Assembly (NCBI RefSeq): GCF_963855985.1
Contig: NC_087110.1
Span: forward strand, 12,205,001 to 12,269,000
Length of the DNA: 64,000 nucleotides
Source of the DNA: Ostrinia nubilalis
Lineage: Eukaryota > Arthropoda > Insecta > Lepidoptera > Crambidae
Direction: 5' to 3'
The notes below the pieces were generated by a model. That model worked only from the letters and a program-made list of their open reading frames with translations. It ran no database searches and was not told the DNA's origin. Shown piece after piece: positions 56,601 through 58,530 of this stretch. Every line of letters begins with the position of its first letter. Within the stretch, counting starts at the first letter, position 1. The position numbers and the translations under genes were made by a program.

Positions 56601-57972
56601 TATTTGAAATAAAAATCGAAATATTTAAAAAATATGTTTACAAAAAGTATTTTAATGAATCGGACCAATCCCCTATGTTTTTTAAACAAAATACCCGAAT
56701 TTTTATTTGTACAGTCGATAGCACATCAGATGAAACATTTTGATTCCAAAATTGTCATTTTACAACTTCATAAGACCCAAAAGTGTTAGCTTGATGTGCC
56801 TGTACTTCGCCGTATCGTGAAAATTTTACTGTTTTATTTTTGTTTGAAAATACACGTATTTTAAAACTAAAATTGATACGTAATTATTCCTCTTACTAAT
56901 AAAAACTGTCCAAAAATATGTAATCACTGTTTTCTTTCTCTGTCTTTTGTTTTATTTGACAGTAGAAACAAAACACTGTGTACTATTTTTCCGTTTGACG
57001 TTTATATTGGTGAGGAGAATATACATTATACATAAATTCGTATAAACCGTTTGAGTGTTGTGTATATTGTACACTGAGGGGACAGTATCTGACAGTAAGT
57101 TATTTTTAAGCTTTTCTATACGCTTAGAGCAGTACTTACAATAATGTAGCATGCAATTTTTTACATATTTACATATTTTTCTTACTTAAACAAATAATTT
57201 TGTACAATAAAGGGAATAGAAAAAAATTACCGCTCTAAGATAATAAGTAATACTGTTGATTTTGTTTTTGATGTTTCTGTTGTGATCTCCCTTTAGTGTA
57301 CAATACGAATGCATGCCGTTTGTCTAATTAGAATGTTAACTAGCTAACCGTAATCTTCAGTATAATGCAATGAAGCTGTGGTGTGCTAGAAGTAAAACTT
57401 CAGAATAAAAAAAATCGAAGATGTTGTGAAAAGTATAGCTGGTTTTTTTTTTTAATTTCGTTTATAACGTCAATGAATTTCTAATATTGCCTAAGTTAAA
57501 ATCGTTACTTTACTGCAAAGCAGAAAAAAAATTGAGATACAAATGCCAGCATCAAAGTGTTCATATTTTTTGTACAAAATCTTGTCCACAGACATCAACA
57601 GGTTTTCCTTCTAAACTACTGTAGACATTACATTTTGCACATCGTCCTTTTTAAATTGTTTTTGGTAATAATTCAATTCTAAGCACATCACAGCTTACAT
57701 TCATTTATCTCAAGACGGACTAACTCTTAAAATAAATACTAATACATACTGAAAATTACTTAACAACTTCACAAACGAAACCACAAACTATTCCGCTCTC
57801 TTTCTTCCAGAAACTGGAGTACTTCACGAAAATCCTGCGCCTCATCATGTCTCTCCACCGCGACATCCTGGAATTACAACTCCAGTGTTCCCAGGACTAC
57901 GACCCTGCACCCCCTCTCCCTTCCCCCTTCAGGGTCCCCCCCAAGATTAAAGCAGAGATCACCATGAAATGA
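5496..57972 (+). CDS. Patj: Patj-like multi-PDZ polarity scaffold, 3' 15 exons (5' part outside window)
   Basis: Join of 5496-5645, 13496-13666, 14575-14681, 17121-17245, 27933-28024, 30160-30254, 32030-32153, 33512-33724, 35744-35914, 37779-37922, 43206-43338, 44531-44673, 45638-45812, 56355-56446 and 57811-57972. All phases match and the sum is 2097 nt ending in TGA. The product carries the back half of PDZ1, whole PDZ2 (exons 4-6), PDZ3 (end of exon 8, 9, 10), PDZ4 (end of exon 12, 13, 14) and a tail. PDZ2, 3 and 4 show G-L-G-I/F carboxylate loops. Known family role: Patj binds Pals1/Stardust through an N-terminal L27 domain and holds the Crumbs complex at the apical cortex of epithelia and photoreceptors. 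The four-PDZ layout matches insect Patj better than the longer vertebrate MPDZ/INADL. An intron splits PDZ2 and PDZ3 at the same place (E|VDG, E|VNG) but not PDZ1 or PDZ4. The name is inferred from architecture and remembered family motifs. Confidence 0.8.
5685..5905 (+). repeat. GGCTCCGCA-type minisatellite around the exon 1 copy
   Basis: Imperfect repeats of roughly 9-12 bp (GGCTCCGCA followed by a variable triplet such as TT, TC or GT) lie on both sides of the exon 1 copy, with about seven units at 5818-5903. Because the unit length is near a multiple of three, long meaningless open frames run through it in more than one frame. Confidence 0.7.
5719..5792 (+). repeat. Partial tandem copy of Patj exon 1 (3' half plus donor)
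   Basis: The stretch repeats exon 1 from its CAG codon at 5568 through the splice donor (gtacgt at 5793). Over 20 aligned codons from CAG to the Pro of ARP, eight differ synonymously and one changes Leu to Val. The copy reads VRLVVARPV where exon 1 reads VRLLVARPA. The donor is in phase 1, unlike the parental phase 0. A CAG at 5723-5725 could serve as acceptor, but no convincing pyrimidine tract precedes it. Whether it is spliced cannot be told from the sequence. Confidence 0.8.
6072..6232. repeat. Cluster of CTACGA / CGTAG motifs
   Basis: CTACGA, TAGCTACGA, CGTAGTGA and related strings occur about a dozen times in 160 bp with irregular spacing. The same motif in the opposite sense (CGTAGCA) dominates the exon 8 duplication at 33725-34612. 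Confidence 0.6.
6395..6508. mobile_element. Short TIR element (CCGGATTCACAAAC family)
   Basis: The ends ATTCACAAAC and GTTTGTGAAT are inverted. A second member at 9448-9596 shares the internal GCACAG and AGAGCTCTATTCAA blocks. It is non-coding. Confidence 0.6.
6918..7868. mobile_element. TIR element carrying a trimer of a 265-bp repeat
   Basis: The left end TGCCTGACGTATGGGAGCAG and the right end, read in reverse complement as TGCCTGAGTTATGGGAGCGG, form a roughly 32-bp imperfect terminal inverted repeat. The interior is almost entirely the tandem trimer at 6986-7780. Confidence 0.65.
6986..7780. repeat. Three tandem 265-bp units, each with its own inverted ends
   Basis: Units start at GTAC 6986, 7251 and 7516, an exact 265-bp period with very few differences. 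Each unit is itself a MITE: CTAGCATGAACAAC at one end and the inverse GTTTTTCGTGCTAG at the other, with about 45-50 bp inverted repeats containing CGAATCGTTTGCGTATTCG. A single diverged copy in the opposite orientation is at 29604-29863. Small open frames inside are repeat artefacts. Confidence 0.85.
8051..8248 (-). mobile_element. SINE-like dispersed repeat with GC-rich tip
   Basis: It begins ACTAGCTTTCCGCCCGCGGC and ends TTATATAGATAGATTATG. It has the same family tip as 718-934 in the opposite orientation. Confidence 0.6.
9448..9596. mobile_element. Short TIR element (CCGTATTCACAAAC family)
   Basis: The ends CCCGTATTCACAAACA and TTTGTGAATACGGGT form inverted repeats. It is related to 6395-6508 but has an extra internal segment. 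Confidence 0.65.
10548..10603 (+). mobile_element. R1-type LINE 3' UTR fragment
   Basis: It shares GGAGTTGCAGTGGTGGGAAC and GGTGGGAATAGTCCCGTA with the 3' end of the R1-like LINE inserted at 38900-40226. Inverted copies are at 37970-38062 and 45305-45488. Confidence 0.65.
10625..10834. mobile_element. Hairpin MITE with 74-bp arms
   Basis: Arms 10625-10698 and 10761-10834 are reverse complements with about one mismatch; the spacer is 62 bp. The arms contain CATCAAAAACAATACTTGTC. Transcription would give a long stem-loop. It lies next to a fragment of the R1-type 3' UTR (10548-10603). Confidence 0.85.
12118..12182 (+). mobile_element. Jockey-type LINE extreme 3' end
   Basis: GTCAAATACCTGCCTTGTCT followed by AGCATAAAAAAAG matches the tails at 18890-18980, 43600-43852 and 58318-58530. 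Only the terminus is present. Confidence 0.55.
12244..12377 (+). mobile_element. RTE-clade retrotransposon 3' fragment
   Basis: It encodes a degraded WTDDLIEGSRKALDAG-type end and terminates in GATGATGATGAT. It lies directly after a Jockey-type 3' tail. Confidence 0.6.
12945..13255. mobile_element. TIR repeats with CGCAGACCACCGATTTT ends, one complete and one partial
   Basis: TAAGCCTATGCGCAGACCAC with GTCGGCCGATAGT is repeated inverted at about 13080-13120 (ACTATCGGCCGAC, then CGGCGGTCTGTGCC). A second, more diverged set follows to 13255 and ends GGTCTGCGCCTAGGC. It is non-coding. Confidence 0.65.
13290..13424 (+). mobile_element. RTE-clade retrotransposon 3' fragment just upstream of exon 2
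   Basis: It contains GGCGCTGGACGCAGGCCGCC and CAGCAGCGGACATCC, ending in GATGATGAT. It sits only about 70 bp before the exon 2 acceptor. Degraded bits of the same sequence (ATCCACTGCTGGACATAGGC, inverted) recur between the exon 2 copies. Confidence 0.65.
13496..13666 (+). CDS. Patj: Patj exon 2 of window: PDZ1-PDZ2 linker
   Basis: The acceptor is ttgtcaccag and the donor gtaaga; phase 0 at both ends, 57 codons. The product is an Ala/Pro-rich linker with two acidic patches (ADPVELERRLAEAG and ALCEDAAP) and ends TFIEERLHHR. It has no domain I recognise. The reading frame is supported by phase agreement with both neighbours and by conservation of the frame in downstream copies. Confidence 0.75.
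13775..14376 (+). repeat. Four degenerate tandem copies of the exon 2 3' part
   Basis: Copies: about 13775-13846 (FIEERLHHK, intact gtaag donor); 13923-14009 (29 open codons, three synonymous and two amino-acid changes, donor gtaagt); 14124-14188 (1-nt insertion shifts the frame, donor gtaaga kept); 14291-14376 (no donor). Copies one and four share CAGACTTTATTGAG rather than the exon sequence, so at least two sub-types were amplified. Fragments of the RTE 3' end lie between copies. Confidence 0.8.
14462..14574 (+). repeat. Duplicated acceptor tract before exon 3
   Basis: Two units, 14462-14514 and 14526-14574, each run from GCTGTTCTC through AATTAACCCT to an ACAG. The second ACAG is the exon 3 acceptor; the first is a potential alternative acceptor 60 nt upstream. 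Confidence 0.7.
14575..14681 (+). CDS. Patj: Patj exon 3 of window: Pro-rich linker
   Basis: The acceptor is ttcaacag and the donor gtgaga; it starts in phase 0 and ends with two bases of a split Arg codon (AG|G) completed by exon 4. It encodes PVASIVAVVPRGALAPAP, then RPPPLIIAPVEPKQPPM, a low-complexity proline linker that could be flexible or offer SH3/WW-type ligands (inference). Confidence 0.72.
14755..15034 (+). mobile_element. tRNA-derived SINE-like element
   Basis: The head has an A-box-like TAGCCGAACGG and a B-box-like GGTTCGAACCC spaced as in a tRNA, followed by an unrelated body and an (AATA)n tail at 15017-15032. The cloverleaf is too degraded for a working tRNA gene. No clear target duplication was seen. 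Confidence 0.5.
15121..15205 (+). repeat. Partial upstream copy of exon 4 acceptor and 5' end (copy A)
   Basis: It matches 17070-17147: AAAACAGCTCTTATAACCAG, a tgtccag acceptor at 15168-15174, then exon-like codons to GCGGTGCGAG at about 15200. After that it reads gtgacaaaa, a possible weak donor, in place of the rest of exon 4. Confidence 0.75.
15240..16960 (-). mobile_element. 5'-truncated I-type LINE with RT terminus and RNase H
   Basis: It is a minus-strand insertion flanked by the 13-bp direct repeat ATAAATAACCCAA (15227-15239 and 16961-16973). The 3' tail is TAA/AAT repeats (seen as ttattattattatt at 15240), typical of the I clade. The ORF runs from the truncation point to TAA at 15317-15319. 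It begins within reverse transcriptase just at the YADD active-site box (near 16940) and continues with thumb motifs. An RNase H domain follows with YTDGS, QAE, NSDSQAA and GNEVADELA catalytic motifs, then a Cys/His terminus. The part from the first Met (16930) is 537 codons and shows no stop. The insertion is young but cannot encode a full protein. Confidence 0.88.
16961..17040 (+). repeat. Partial upstream copy of exon 4 acceptor and 5' end (copy B)
   Basis: It has the same structure as copy A, with tgtctag at 17000-17006 as acceptor and exon-like sequence to GCGAG at about 17032, then gtgacaaaa. It was contiguous with copy A before the LINE inserted. Confidence 0.72.
17121..17245 (+). CDS. 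Patj: Patj exon 4 of window: start of PDZ2
   Basis: The acceptor is tatgtccag and the donor gtaagt. The first base completes Arg from exon 3; the last base (G) starts a Glu completed by exon 5. After a short charged linker it gives LSYQVELSKDSALGLGITVA, the beta1 strand and GLGI carboxylate-binding loop of PDZ2. Confidence 0.85.
17932..17960. repeat. (AATCA)n pentanucleotide microsatellite
   Basis: About five perfect or near-perfect AATCA units. Confidence 0.8.
18622..18751. mobile_element. 130-bp MITE flanked by TAA
   Basis: The ends CCCCCTTACTAAT and ATTAGTAAGGGGG are inverted, and TAA flanks both sides (18619-18621, 18752-18754). A 3-bp TWA duplication points to the PIF/Harbinger group. 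Confidence 0.72.
18890..18980 (+). mobile_element. Jockey-type LINE 3' end fragment
   Basis: It contains TAGACTGCATCTCACTTAAC and GTCAAATACCTGCCTTGTCT, ending in a CATAAAAAAAA tail. It matches the elements at 43600-43852 and 58318-58530. Confidence 0.65.
19488..19594 (-). mobile_element. LINE 3' UTR fragment
   Basis: The reverse complement shares CTGAAGCAGTGGTAGGGTTA, GGGACGTGTA and CTGCAAATAGGC-type blocks with the 3' UTR of the LINE at 25421-26325. Confidence 0.65.
22522..22723. mobile_element. Harbinger-type MITE, 202 bp
   Basis: A TIR of about 45 bp begins GGCCCAGAACAGACGGTGAA and is perfectly inverted at the other end. It is flanked by TAA on both sides (22519-22521, 22724-22726). It is non-coding; the open frame across it is a by-product of the inverted repeat. 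Confidence 0.85.
23293..23410. mobile_element. Hairpin MITE, GTGAGCACGTAGAATTTTG family, copy 1
   Basis: The left arm reads CCGGTCCGTGAGCACGTAGA then TTTTGTCC; the right arm inverts GGACAAAATTCTACG. Four more family members lie at 38660-38832, 40656-40828, 43395-43584 and 44684-44857. Confidence 0.7.
23749..24200. mobile_element. TIR element with CAGGGTGGAATTTTGTAAT ends
   Basis: The left TIR (23749 onward) and right TIR (to 24200) are inverted for over 100 bp with small differences. TATA flanks both sides, so the target duplication may be TA or TATA. Internally, 23880-23910 on the minus strand has a tRNA B-box-like GGGTTCGATTCCCGGGCATG. No transposase ORF was seen. Confidence 0.75.
25189..25413 (-). 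mobile_element. SINE-like dispersed repeat with GC-rich tip
   Basis: It begins ACTAGCTTTTTGCCTGAGGC, contains ATCAAAATCGGTTCAGTGGT and ends TTAAGTATAGAT. It is immediately followed by a LINE ORF fragment. Confidence 0.65.
25421..26325 (+). mobile_element. 5'-truncated CR1/Jockey-type LINE, C-terminal RT region
   Basis: An open frame to TAA at 26130-26132 encodes the RT thumb and C-terminal region: FLGITLDAKLQWGPHI, then SYGILLWGSAADIETVFVLQ, KRAVRAIYNLG and a basic end including AHIKSTLMKKGYYKVDDYL. The 3' UTR has CTGAGTTTCTTGCGCTGC and GGGACGTGTAAAAGTGC, then an A/T-rich end near 26325. The catalytic RT domain is absent. No target duplication was found, and the upstream part of the open frame belongs to the SINE-like repeat. 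Confidence 0.82.
26640..26790 (-). mobile_element. RTE-clade retrotransposon 3' fragment
   Basis: The reverse complement gives a diverged GGTGGACTGACGATCTGG to CCTTGGGG-type end, beginning with TCGTTCGTTTCAGCCAAAT on the plus strand. Confidence 0.55.
27700..27890. mobile_element. Dispersed repeat with CGCGTGGATCCCG and CAGTCAGTCA ends
   Basis: It contains TTTTACCCCCTTAGGGGTGG and GATCCGTCCAGTGGTTTGGG and ends near GTCAGTCAGTCAC. It resembles the non-LTR/SINE-type repeat at 35928-36325, which also carries CTGACTGACTGA. The superfamily is not certain. Confidence 0.45.
27933..28024 (+). CDS. Patj: Patj exon 5 of window: middle of PDZ2
   Basis: The acceptor is tgtttcag and the donor gttagt. It starts with two bases completing Glu and ends in phase 0. 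It encodes LSGIFVKSISEGSSADLCGK then IQVNDRIVE, the beta3-beta4 and beta5 part of a PDZ domain. The break after IVE is the common E|VNG intron position. Confidence 0.86.
28025..30159 (+). other. Patj intron 5
   Basis: It contains a small TIR repeat at about 28891-29026 (TGATTCGACCAAA and TTTGGTCGAATC ends) and a single inverted copy of the 265-bp MITE (29604-29863). I see no coding signal elsewhere. Confidence 0.6.
29604..29863. mobile_element. Single copy of the 265-bp MITE, opposite orientation
   Basis: GTAC-CGCTAGCACGAAAAAC at the left and CATGCTAGAGGTAC at the right correspond to the units at 6986-7780 in reverse complement, with more divergence. Confidence 0.78.
30160..30254 (+). CDS. 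Patj: Patj exon 6 of window: end of PDZ2
   Basis: The acceptor is gtttatag and the donor gtaagg; it starts in phase 0 and ends with CG of a split Arg. It encodes VDGVSLHGVTNHRAVALLRD then AKGPVVRLKALR. The His after Asn in TNHRAV is at the alpha-B1 position expected of class I PDZ domains. Confidence 0.87.
30422..30936 (+). mobile_element. P-superfamily-like non-autonomous element, copy B
   Basis: It is flanked by the 7-bp duplication GTGTTAC (30415-30421, 30937-30943). It is nearly identical to copy A, with small indels. It lies in Patj intron 6, 168 bp after the exon 6 donor. Confidence 0.75.
31545..31690 (+). mobile_element. RTE-clade retrotransposon 3' fragment
   Basis: It reads RWTDDLIKVAGKRW, then IQAATNRLLWKSW. 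After a 1-nt shift it ends CAGCAGTGGACGTCCTATGG, CTGA and GATGATGA. This is one of the best-preserved copies of the ORF terminus in the window. Confidence 0.75.
32030..32153 (+). CDS. Patj: Patj exon 7 of window: PDZ2-PDZ3 linker
   Basis: The acceptor is tccttacag and the donor gtaagt. The first base completes Arg; it ends in phase 0. It encodes YLRGAGFEKLQKALAAQDG, then a Ser/Pro-rich stretch and AKYSFSV. No domain is recognised. Confidence 0.78.
32154..33511 (+). other. Patj intron 7
   Basis: It contains a degraded RTE fragment (32775-32855) and a short inverted pair, CACACTGTTAACTATCCATT near 33350 and AATGGATAGTTAACACAGTG near 33435, probably a small MITE. Otherwise nothing is recognised. 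Confidence 0.55.
33512..33724 (+). CDS. Patj: Patj exon 8 of window: acidic linker and PDZ3 beta1
   Basis: The acceptor is ctacttttcag and the donor gtaagt; both phases are 0, 71 codons. The first half is acidic/Pro-rich (VIEVEPESEIQPHLPSPTSP, IGRDDDAPEREAR). The second half, DKWRDILQNEHDWPG then HQHHYEII, is a conserved-looking amphipathic segment leading into beta1 of PDZ3. Two 29-codon copies of this second half follow. Confidence 0.84.
33899..33985 (+). repeat. Exon 8 3'-part copy 2, 29 open codons with donor
   Basis: It aligns codon for codon with the last 29 codons of exon 8 and keeps the gtaagtag donor. Seven codons differ synonymously and three change the amino acid, all three among the first six. 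The last 23 codons have five silent and no replacement differences. No acceptor in the phase required after exon 7 was found just upstream. Confidence 0.88.
34132..34218 (+). repeat. Exon 8 3'-part copy 3, 29 open codons with donor
   Basis: It has the same 87-bp span as copy 2. In the last 23 codons seven are silent differences and one is Asp to Asn. The donor is gtaaat. A possible acceptor (ctacgacag, ending 34129) would put the copy out of phase with exon 7. Confidence 0.86.
34613..35743 (+). other. Remainder of Patj intron 8
   Basis: AT-rich DNA with a possible TIR repeat at about 35058-35215 (ACTGTCCCACCAAACTCAAT with CATCGACAGGACAGTCC). I see no coding signal before exon 9. Confidence 0.5.
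35744..35914 (+). CDS. Patj: Patj exon 9 of window: PDZ3 core
   Basis: The acceptor is ttgttcccag and the donor gtaggt; both phases are 0, 57 codons. It encodes VGTIMKEKDSGLGISLEGT, the GLGI loop, a long beta2-beta3 region, HYIRAIAPNGPVAKLG and HKVGDELLE. It ends at the E|VNG intron position as in PDZ2. Confidence 0.88.
35928..36325. mobile_element. Dispersed repeat, SINE/LINE-tail type
   Basis: It begins with (CTGA)n at 35949-35974 and contains twice the block TTTGTATGAAAAA-TCTAAACC preceded by CACGGGAACGG. It ends GTACGAAGTCACGGGCGGCT AGC. The internal duplication is about 125 bp apart. Confidence 0.5.
36639..37385. mobile_element. 747-bp TIR element
   Basis: The left end TATAGCCCGACCAGGAACAT then AAAAACCCTCGC is inverted at the right end as GCCAGGGTTTTTATGTTCCT then GGTCAGGCTATA. 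It is non-coding. The target duplication is not clear. Confidence 0.78.
37779..37922 (+). CDS. Patj: Patj exon 10 of window: end of PDZ3
   Basis: The acceptor is atttctccag and the donor gtgagg; both phases are 0, 48 codons. It encodes VNGWRVLGAHHVEVVTRLRA then VTSPVLLVCVRK and QEEHRMDKIEAAGIAR. A His sits at the start of alpha-B, as in class I domains. Three further nearly complete copies lie in the next intron. Confidence 0.88.
37970..38062 (-). mobile_element. R1-type LINE 3' UTR fragment
   Basis: It is the inverted form of the GGAGTTGCAGTGGTGGGAAC block found at the 3' end of the LINE at 38900-40226. Confidence 0.65.
38471..38611 (+). repeat. Exon 10 copy 2
   Basis: The frame aligns with exon 10, but the Trp-Arg codons read TGA AGA, a stop if read from the natural start. 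After that it is open to the donor: five silent and two replacement differences (Ala to Val, His to Tyr). There is no pyrimidine-rich acceptor. Confidence 0.88.
38660..38832. mobile_element. Hairpin MITE, GTGAGCACGTAGAATTTTG family, copy 2
   Basis: The ends AAAGTCCGGTCGCCGAGCGG and CGGCGACCGGACTTT are inverted. It is nearly the same as copy 3 at 40656-40828 and was duplicated with the exon 10 unit. Confidence 0.75.
38900..40226 (+). mobile_element. 5'-truncated R1-type LINE, C-terminal part
   Basis: It is flanked by the 13-bp duplication AGACCTGACACTC (38887-38899, 40227-40239). An open frame (340 codons from the Met at 38914 to TAA at 39934-39936) encodes the RT thumb and R1-type terminus: VCYLGLILEKNFSFVEHI, CYGAPVWADRAT, LTGHGNFKHKLHEF and a CxC-x8-H-x4-HHILWEC Cys/His motif. 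The 3' UTR ends GGTGGGAATAGTCCCGTA. Removing it restores a continuous RTE fragment of the exon 10 unit, so it inserted after the unit had been duplicated. Confidence 0.9.
40467..40607 (+). repeat. Exon 10 copy 3, open throughout
   Basis: There are 47 open codons (YGWRVLGAYHVEVVTRLRTV and onward), with Trp intact. Against exon 10 there are six silent codon differences and two replacements (His to Tyr, Ala to Thr) from GTACTAGGC to the donor. No nearby AG with a pyrimidine tract. Confidence 0.88.
40656..40828. mobile_element. Hairpin MITE, GTGAGCACGTAGAATTTTG family, copy 3
   Basis: It has the same ends as copy 2 and lies at the same place in its exon 10 unit. Confidence 0.75.
41200..42429 (+). 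mobile_element. PIF/Harbinger element with decayed transposase
   Basis: The TIR CGGCCGAATACTGAAAC is inverted at the right end (GTTTCAGTATTCGGCCG), with TTA on both sides (41197-41199, 42430-42432), the 3-bp duplication of this superfamily. Internal remnants around 41590-41925 encode FRAMFRVSKETVLFL and, in another frame, ITLRFYATESYERVLGDIF then QPTVHRIVHKVTTKIADM. These resemble the N-terminal part of HARBI1-type nucleases. Frameshifts and the missing C-terminal half make it non-autonomous. Removing it restores the GGAACTTAGTAGTT sequence of other exon 10 units. Confidence 0.87.
42548..42688 (+). repeat. Exon 10 copy 4
   Basis: The Trp codon reads TAG; the same CTAG could act as an acceptor giving AGA GTA CTA in the parental frame, although it lacks a pyrimidine tract. 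From GTA CTA to the donor there are four silent and no replacement differences from exon 10. Confidence 0.88.
43206..43338 (+). CDS. Patj: Patj exon 11 of window: PDZ3-PDZ4 linker
   Basis: The acceptor is tatctcaccag and the donor gtgagg; it starts in phase 0 and ends with one base of a split Glu. It encodes NQILGGSLQDLLAPPQRLIK then AKSESSVASLCSAATVL and SASHDHD. A second AG six bases in (CACCAG AACCAG) could give a two-residue-shorter isoform. It is a Ser-rich linker without a recognised domain. Confidence 0.8.
43395..43584. mobile_element. Hairpin MITE, GTGAGCACGTAGAATTTTG family, copy 4
   Basis: Arms of about 65-70 bp (GGTCCGTGAGCACGTAGAAT onward) are almost perfectly inverted, with a GC-rich loop GCGGGCGCCCGTCGC. 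Confidence 0.85.
43600..43852 (+). mobile_element. Jockey-type LINE C-terminal fragment and 3' end
   Basis: One frame reads PYIVDIPPARTKRFDDSF, then WNSLPAAVFTEHYNPGIF and KARVNRHLT stop, the terminus of a Jockey-group ORF2. The 3' end is GTCAAATACCTGCCTTGTCT then AGCATAAAAAAAAG. A near relative is at 58318-58530. Confidence 0.78.
44531..44673 (+). CDS. Patj: Patj exon 12 of window: linker and start of PDZ4
   Basis: The acceptor is ctattacag and the donor gtgagt. Two bases complete Glu; it ends in phase 0. It encodes FCTDDLERNRSRSLEPLSG, then WSDHIEYIQLLKEDRGLGFS and ILDYL. The last part is beta1, the GLGF loop and beta2 of PDZ4. Confidence 0.87.
44684..44857. mobile_element. Hairpin MITE, GTGAGCACGTAGAATTTTG family, copy 5
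   Basis: It begins 10 bp after the exon 12 donor. The left arm has a deletion relative to copy 4; the right arm is complete (GGTCATTGGACAAAATTCTA onward). Confidence 0.8.
45305..45488 (-). mobile_element. R1-type LINE 3' UTR fragment, longest copy
   Basis: In reverse complement it matches the LINE 3' UTR at about 40045-40226, including CGTTGCGGGTCCAATGACAG and TCATTGGTTGGGTTTT. Confidence 0.75.
45638..45812 (+). CDS. Patj: Patj exon 13 of window: PDZ4 core
   Basis: The acceptor is gtcttcccag (the only strong pyrimidine-rich acceptor among all copies) and the donor gtaatc; it starts in phase 0 and ends with one base of a split Gly. It encodes DPSEPGSSVIVVRSVVGGGA, then AASDGRLQPGDRLISVNGLD and VSRSPLAAAVSAIKSAPK. 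This covers beta3 through alpha-B. Exon 12 supplies the GLGF half and exon 14 the last strand. It is the parent of the large array downstream. Confidence 0.9.
46300..46457 (+). repeat. Exon 13 5'-containing copy, acceptor CAG lost
   Basis: The sequence from GAGCCGGGCA jumps to ATCGTGGTCCGG: eight bases of the parental exon are missing and the CAG seen in sister copies is gone. The rest of the PDZ frame is intact to the AAAG|gtaatc donor. Confidence 0.85.
47063..48018. mobile_element. piggyBac-like non-autonomous element inside the array
   Basis: It begins CACGTTGAGTGCG, ends GCCGCAGCAAAGGTG, and is flanked by TTAA (47059-47062, 48019-48022), the hallmark of piggyBac-type insertion. The surrounding array sequence (CACTACT-GTTAAC-AGACTTGC) is continuous when it is removed. 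No transposase ORF is present. Internal AACCAGGT-type blocks are repeated at both ends. Confidence 0.75.
48065..50626. repeat. 1281-bp direct tandem duplication within the array
   Basis: Sequence at 48065-49345 is repeated at about 49346-50626 with a 1281-bp offset and almost no differences; one 1-bp deletion is visible (ACTAATATAG versus ACTAATAAG near 48547). The repeat carries one 5'-containing copy (with a 20-bp deletion) and two 3'-half copies of exon 13. Confidence 0.88.
50869..51034 (+). repeat. Exon 13 copy closest to the parent
   Basis: It keeps the parental CCGGGCAGTTCAGTAATAGT, unlike the other 5'-containing copies. The frame is open from GAGCCG to the donor, with only a few silent changes seen (TCTAGG for Ser-Arg, GCA for Ala). 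The strong parental acceptor is replaced by CCACCATCACCGAG. Confidence 0.87.
51762..51914 (+). repeat. Candidate symmetric cassette exon, 153 bp (copy 1 of 3)
   Basis: After GCCGGGCAG the copy reads CT GTG ATC GTG GTC CGG and is open for 51 codons to AAAG|gtaacc. Start and end are both phase 1, so splicing after exon 13 would keep frame (G plus CT gives Ala). The pyrimidine tract before the CAG is poor. Use as an exon is inference. Confidence 0.6.
52772..52924 (+). repeat. Candidate symmetric cassette exon, 153 bp (copy 2 of 3)
   Basis: It has the same CAG|CT start and AAAG|gtaatc end, 51 open codons, and silent changes such as GTT, TCA and TCT. Confidence 0.6.
53389..53541 (+). repeat. Candidate symmetric cassette exon, 153 bp (copy 3 of 3)
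   Basis: It has the same boundaries and length. Changes include Val to Ala (GTG to GCG) before the Gly run and Ser to Arg (AGC to AGA); several others are silent. Confidence 0.6.
54781..55291 (-). mobile_element. P-superfamily-like non-autonomous element, copy C
   Basis: It is flanked by the 7-bp duplication GTAGGAC (54774-54780, 55292-55298). The reverse complement matches copies A and B. It is inserted in the linker of the last exon 13 unit; the array sequence resumes with TAACATGCCTGGCAATGG. Confidence 0.78.
55299..56354 (+). other. 3' part of Patj intron 13
   Basis: A short remnant of array linker continues to about 55350, followed by AT-rich DNA, an RTE fragment (56070-56170) and an AT-rich approach to the exon 14 acceptor. 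Confidence 0.6.
56070..56170 (+). mobile_element. RTE-clade retrotransposon 3' fragment
   Basis: GAAGGCGCTGGATGCAGGAC through TTGGGGGAGGCCTATGTTTA, CAGTGGACGTCC and GATGATGAT. Confidence 0.7.
56355..56446 (+). CDS. Patj: Patj exon 14 of window: last strand of PDZ4
   Basis: The acceptor is tttgttccag and the donor gtatgt; two bases complete Gly and it ends in phase 0. It encodes IVTIGIAKPLPCSTVVGGEK then ANGHSMQSSQ. IVTIGIAKP is the beta6 strand that closes PDZ4 after the exon 13 helix. Confidence 0.84.
56447..57810 (+). other. Patj intron 14
   Basis: AT-rich DNA with many homopolymer runs; I see no repeat family or exon in it. Confidence 0.55.
57811..57972 (+). CDS. Patj: Patj terminal exon: C-terminal tail and stop
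   Basis: The acceptor is ctttcttccag; phase 0; TGA at 57970-57972. It encodes KLEYFTKILRLIMSLHRDIL, then ELQLQCSQDYDPAPPLPS and a PFRVPPKIKAEITMK end. The first 27 residues look like an amphipathic helix; the rest is Pro-rich. The frame agrees with every upstream phase. Confidence 0.82.
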   Translation, partial: KLEYFTKILRLIMSLHRDILELQLQCSQDYDPAPPLPSPFRVPPKIKAEITMK

Positions 57973-58317
57973 CAGGAGGAAAAGCTGAGGTATTCGGTCA
58001 CAGTCGAAGTGCCGGACGGCGCGCGGTCCGATGACGTGCCGAAGTGCGAGGAAACCAAGATTTGAAATGGAACGCAAATGGAACTGTTACGGAGTGGACT
58101 GATTGAAATTGAAATTGATATTGGATCTGAAGGGAACTGCTACCGGATGATCAGAATTGTATTCGTTGAAGGTAAAGTAGATATTGTATTTAAAAACAAA
58201 CAGTCTAAAGGAACTAAAGCAAACTCTAATTCTATGTAGTTGAAGCCTAAGGAGGCAGTTCTGCTAGCCAGTTTGTAACAGGGACTGCCTATTATAGATC
58301 ATTTCATCCACGAAGAC

Positions 58318-58530
58318 TGATGACTTCGATGACTCTTTTATAATGCGAACAGCTAGGGACTGGAAATCGTTGCCTGCTGCCGTCTTTCCTGAAAACTACA
58401 TTCCGGGCCTTTTCAAGGCGAGAGTGAATAGGCACTTACAGGGCAGATTATGTACCATCCTAGACTGCATCCCACTAAACATCAGGTGCGATTGTGGTCA
58501 AATACCTGCCTTGTTTTGCATAAAAAAAAA
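58318..58530 (+). mobile_element. Jockey-type LINE C-terminal fragment in the Patj 3' region
   Basis: The frame reads RDWKSLPAAVFPENYIPGLF then KARVNRHLQGRL. The end is GTCAAATACCTGCCTTGTTT then TGCATAAAAAAAAAG. Confidence 0.75.
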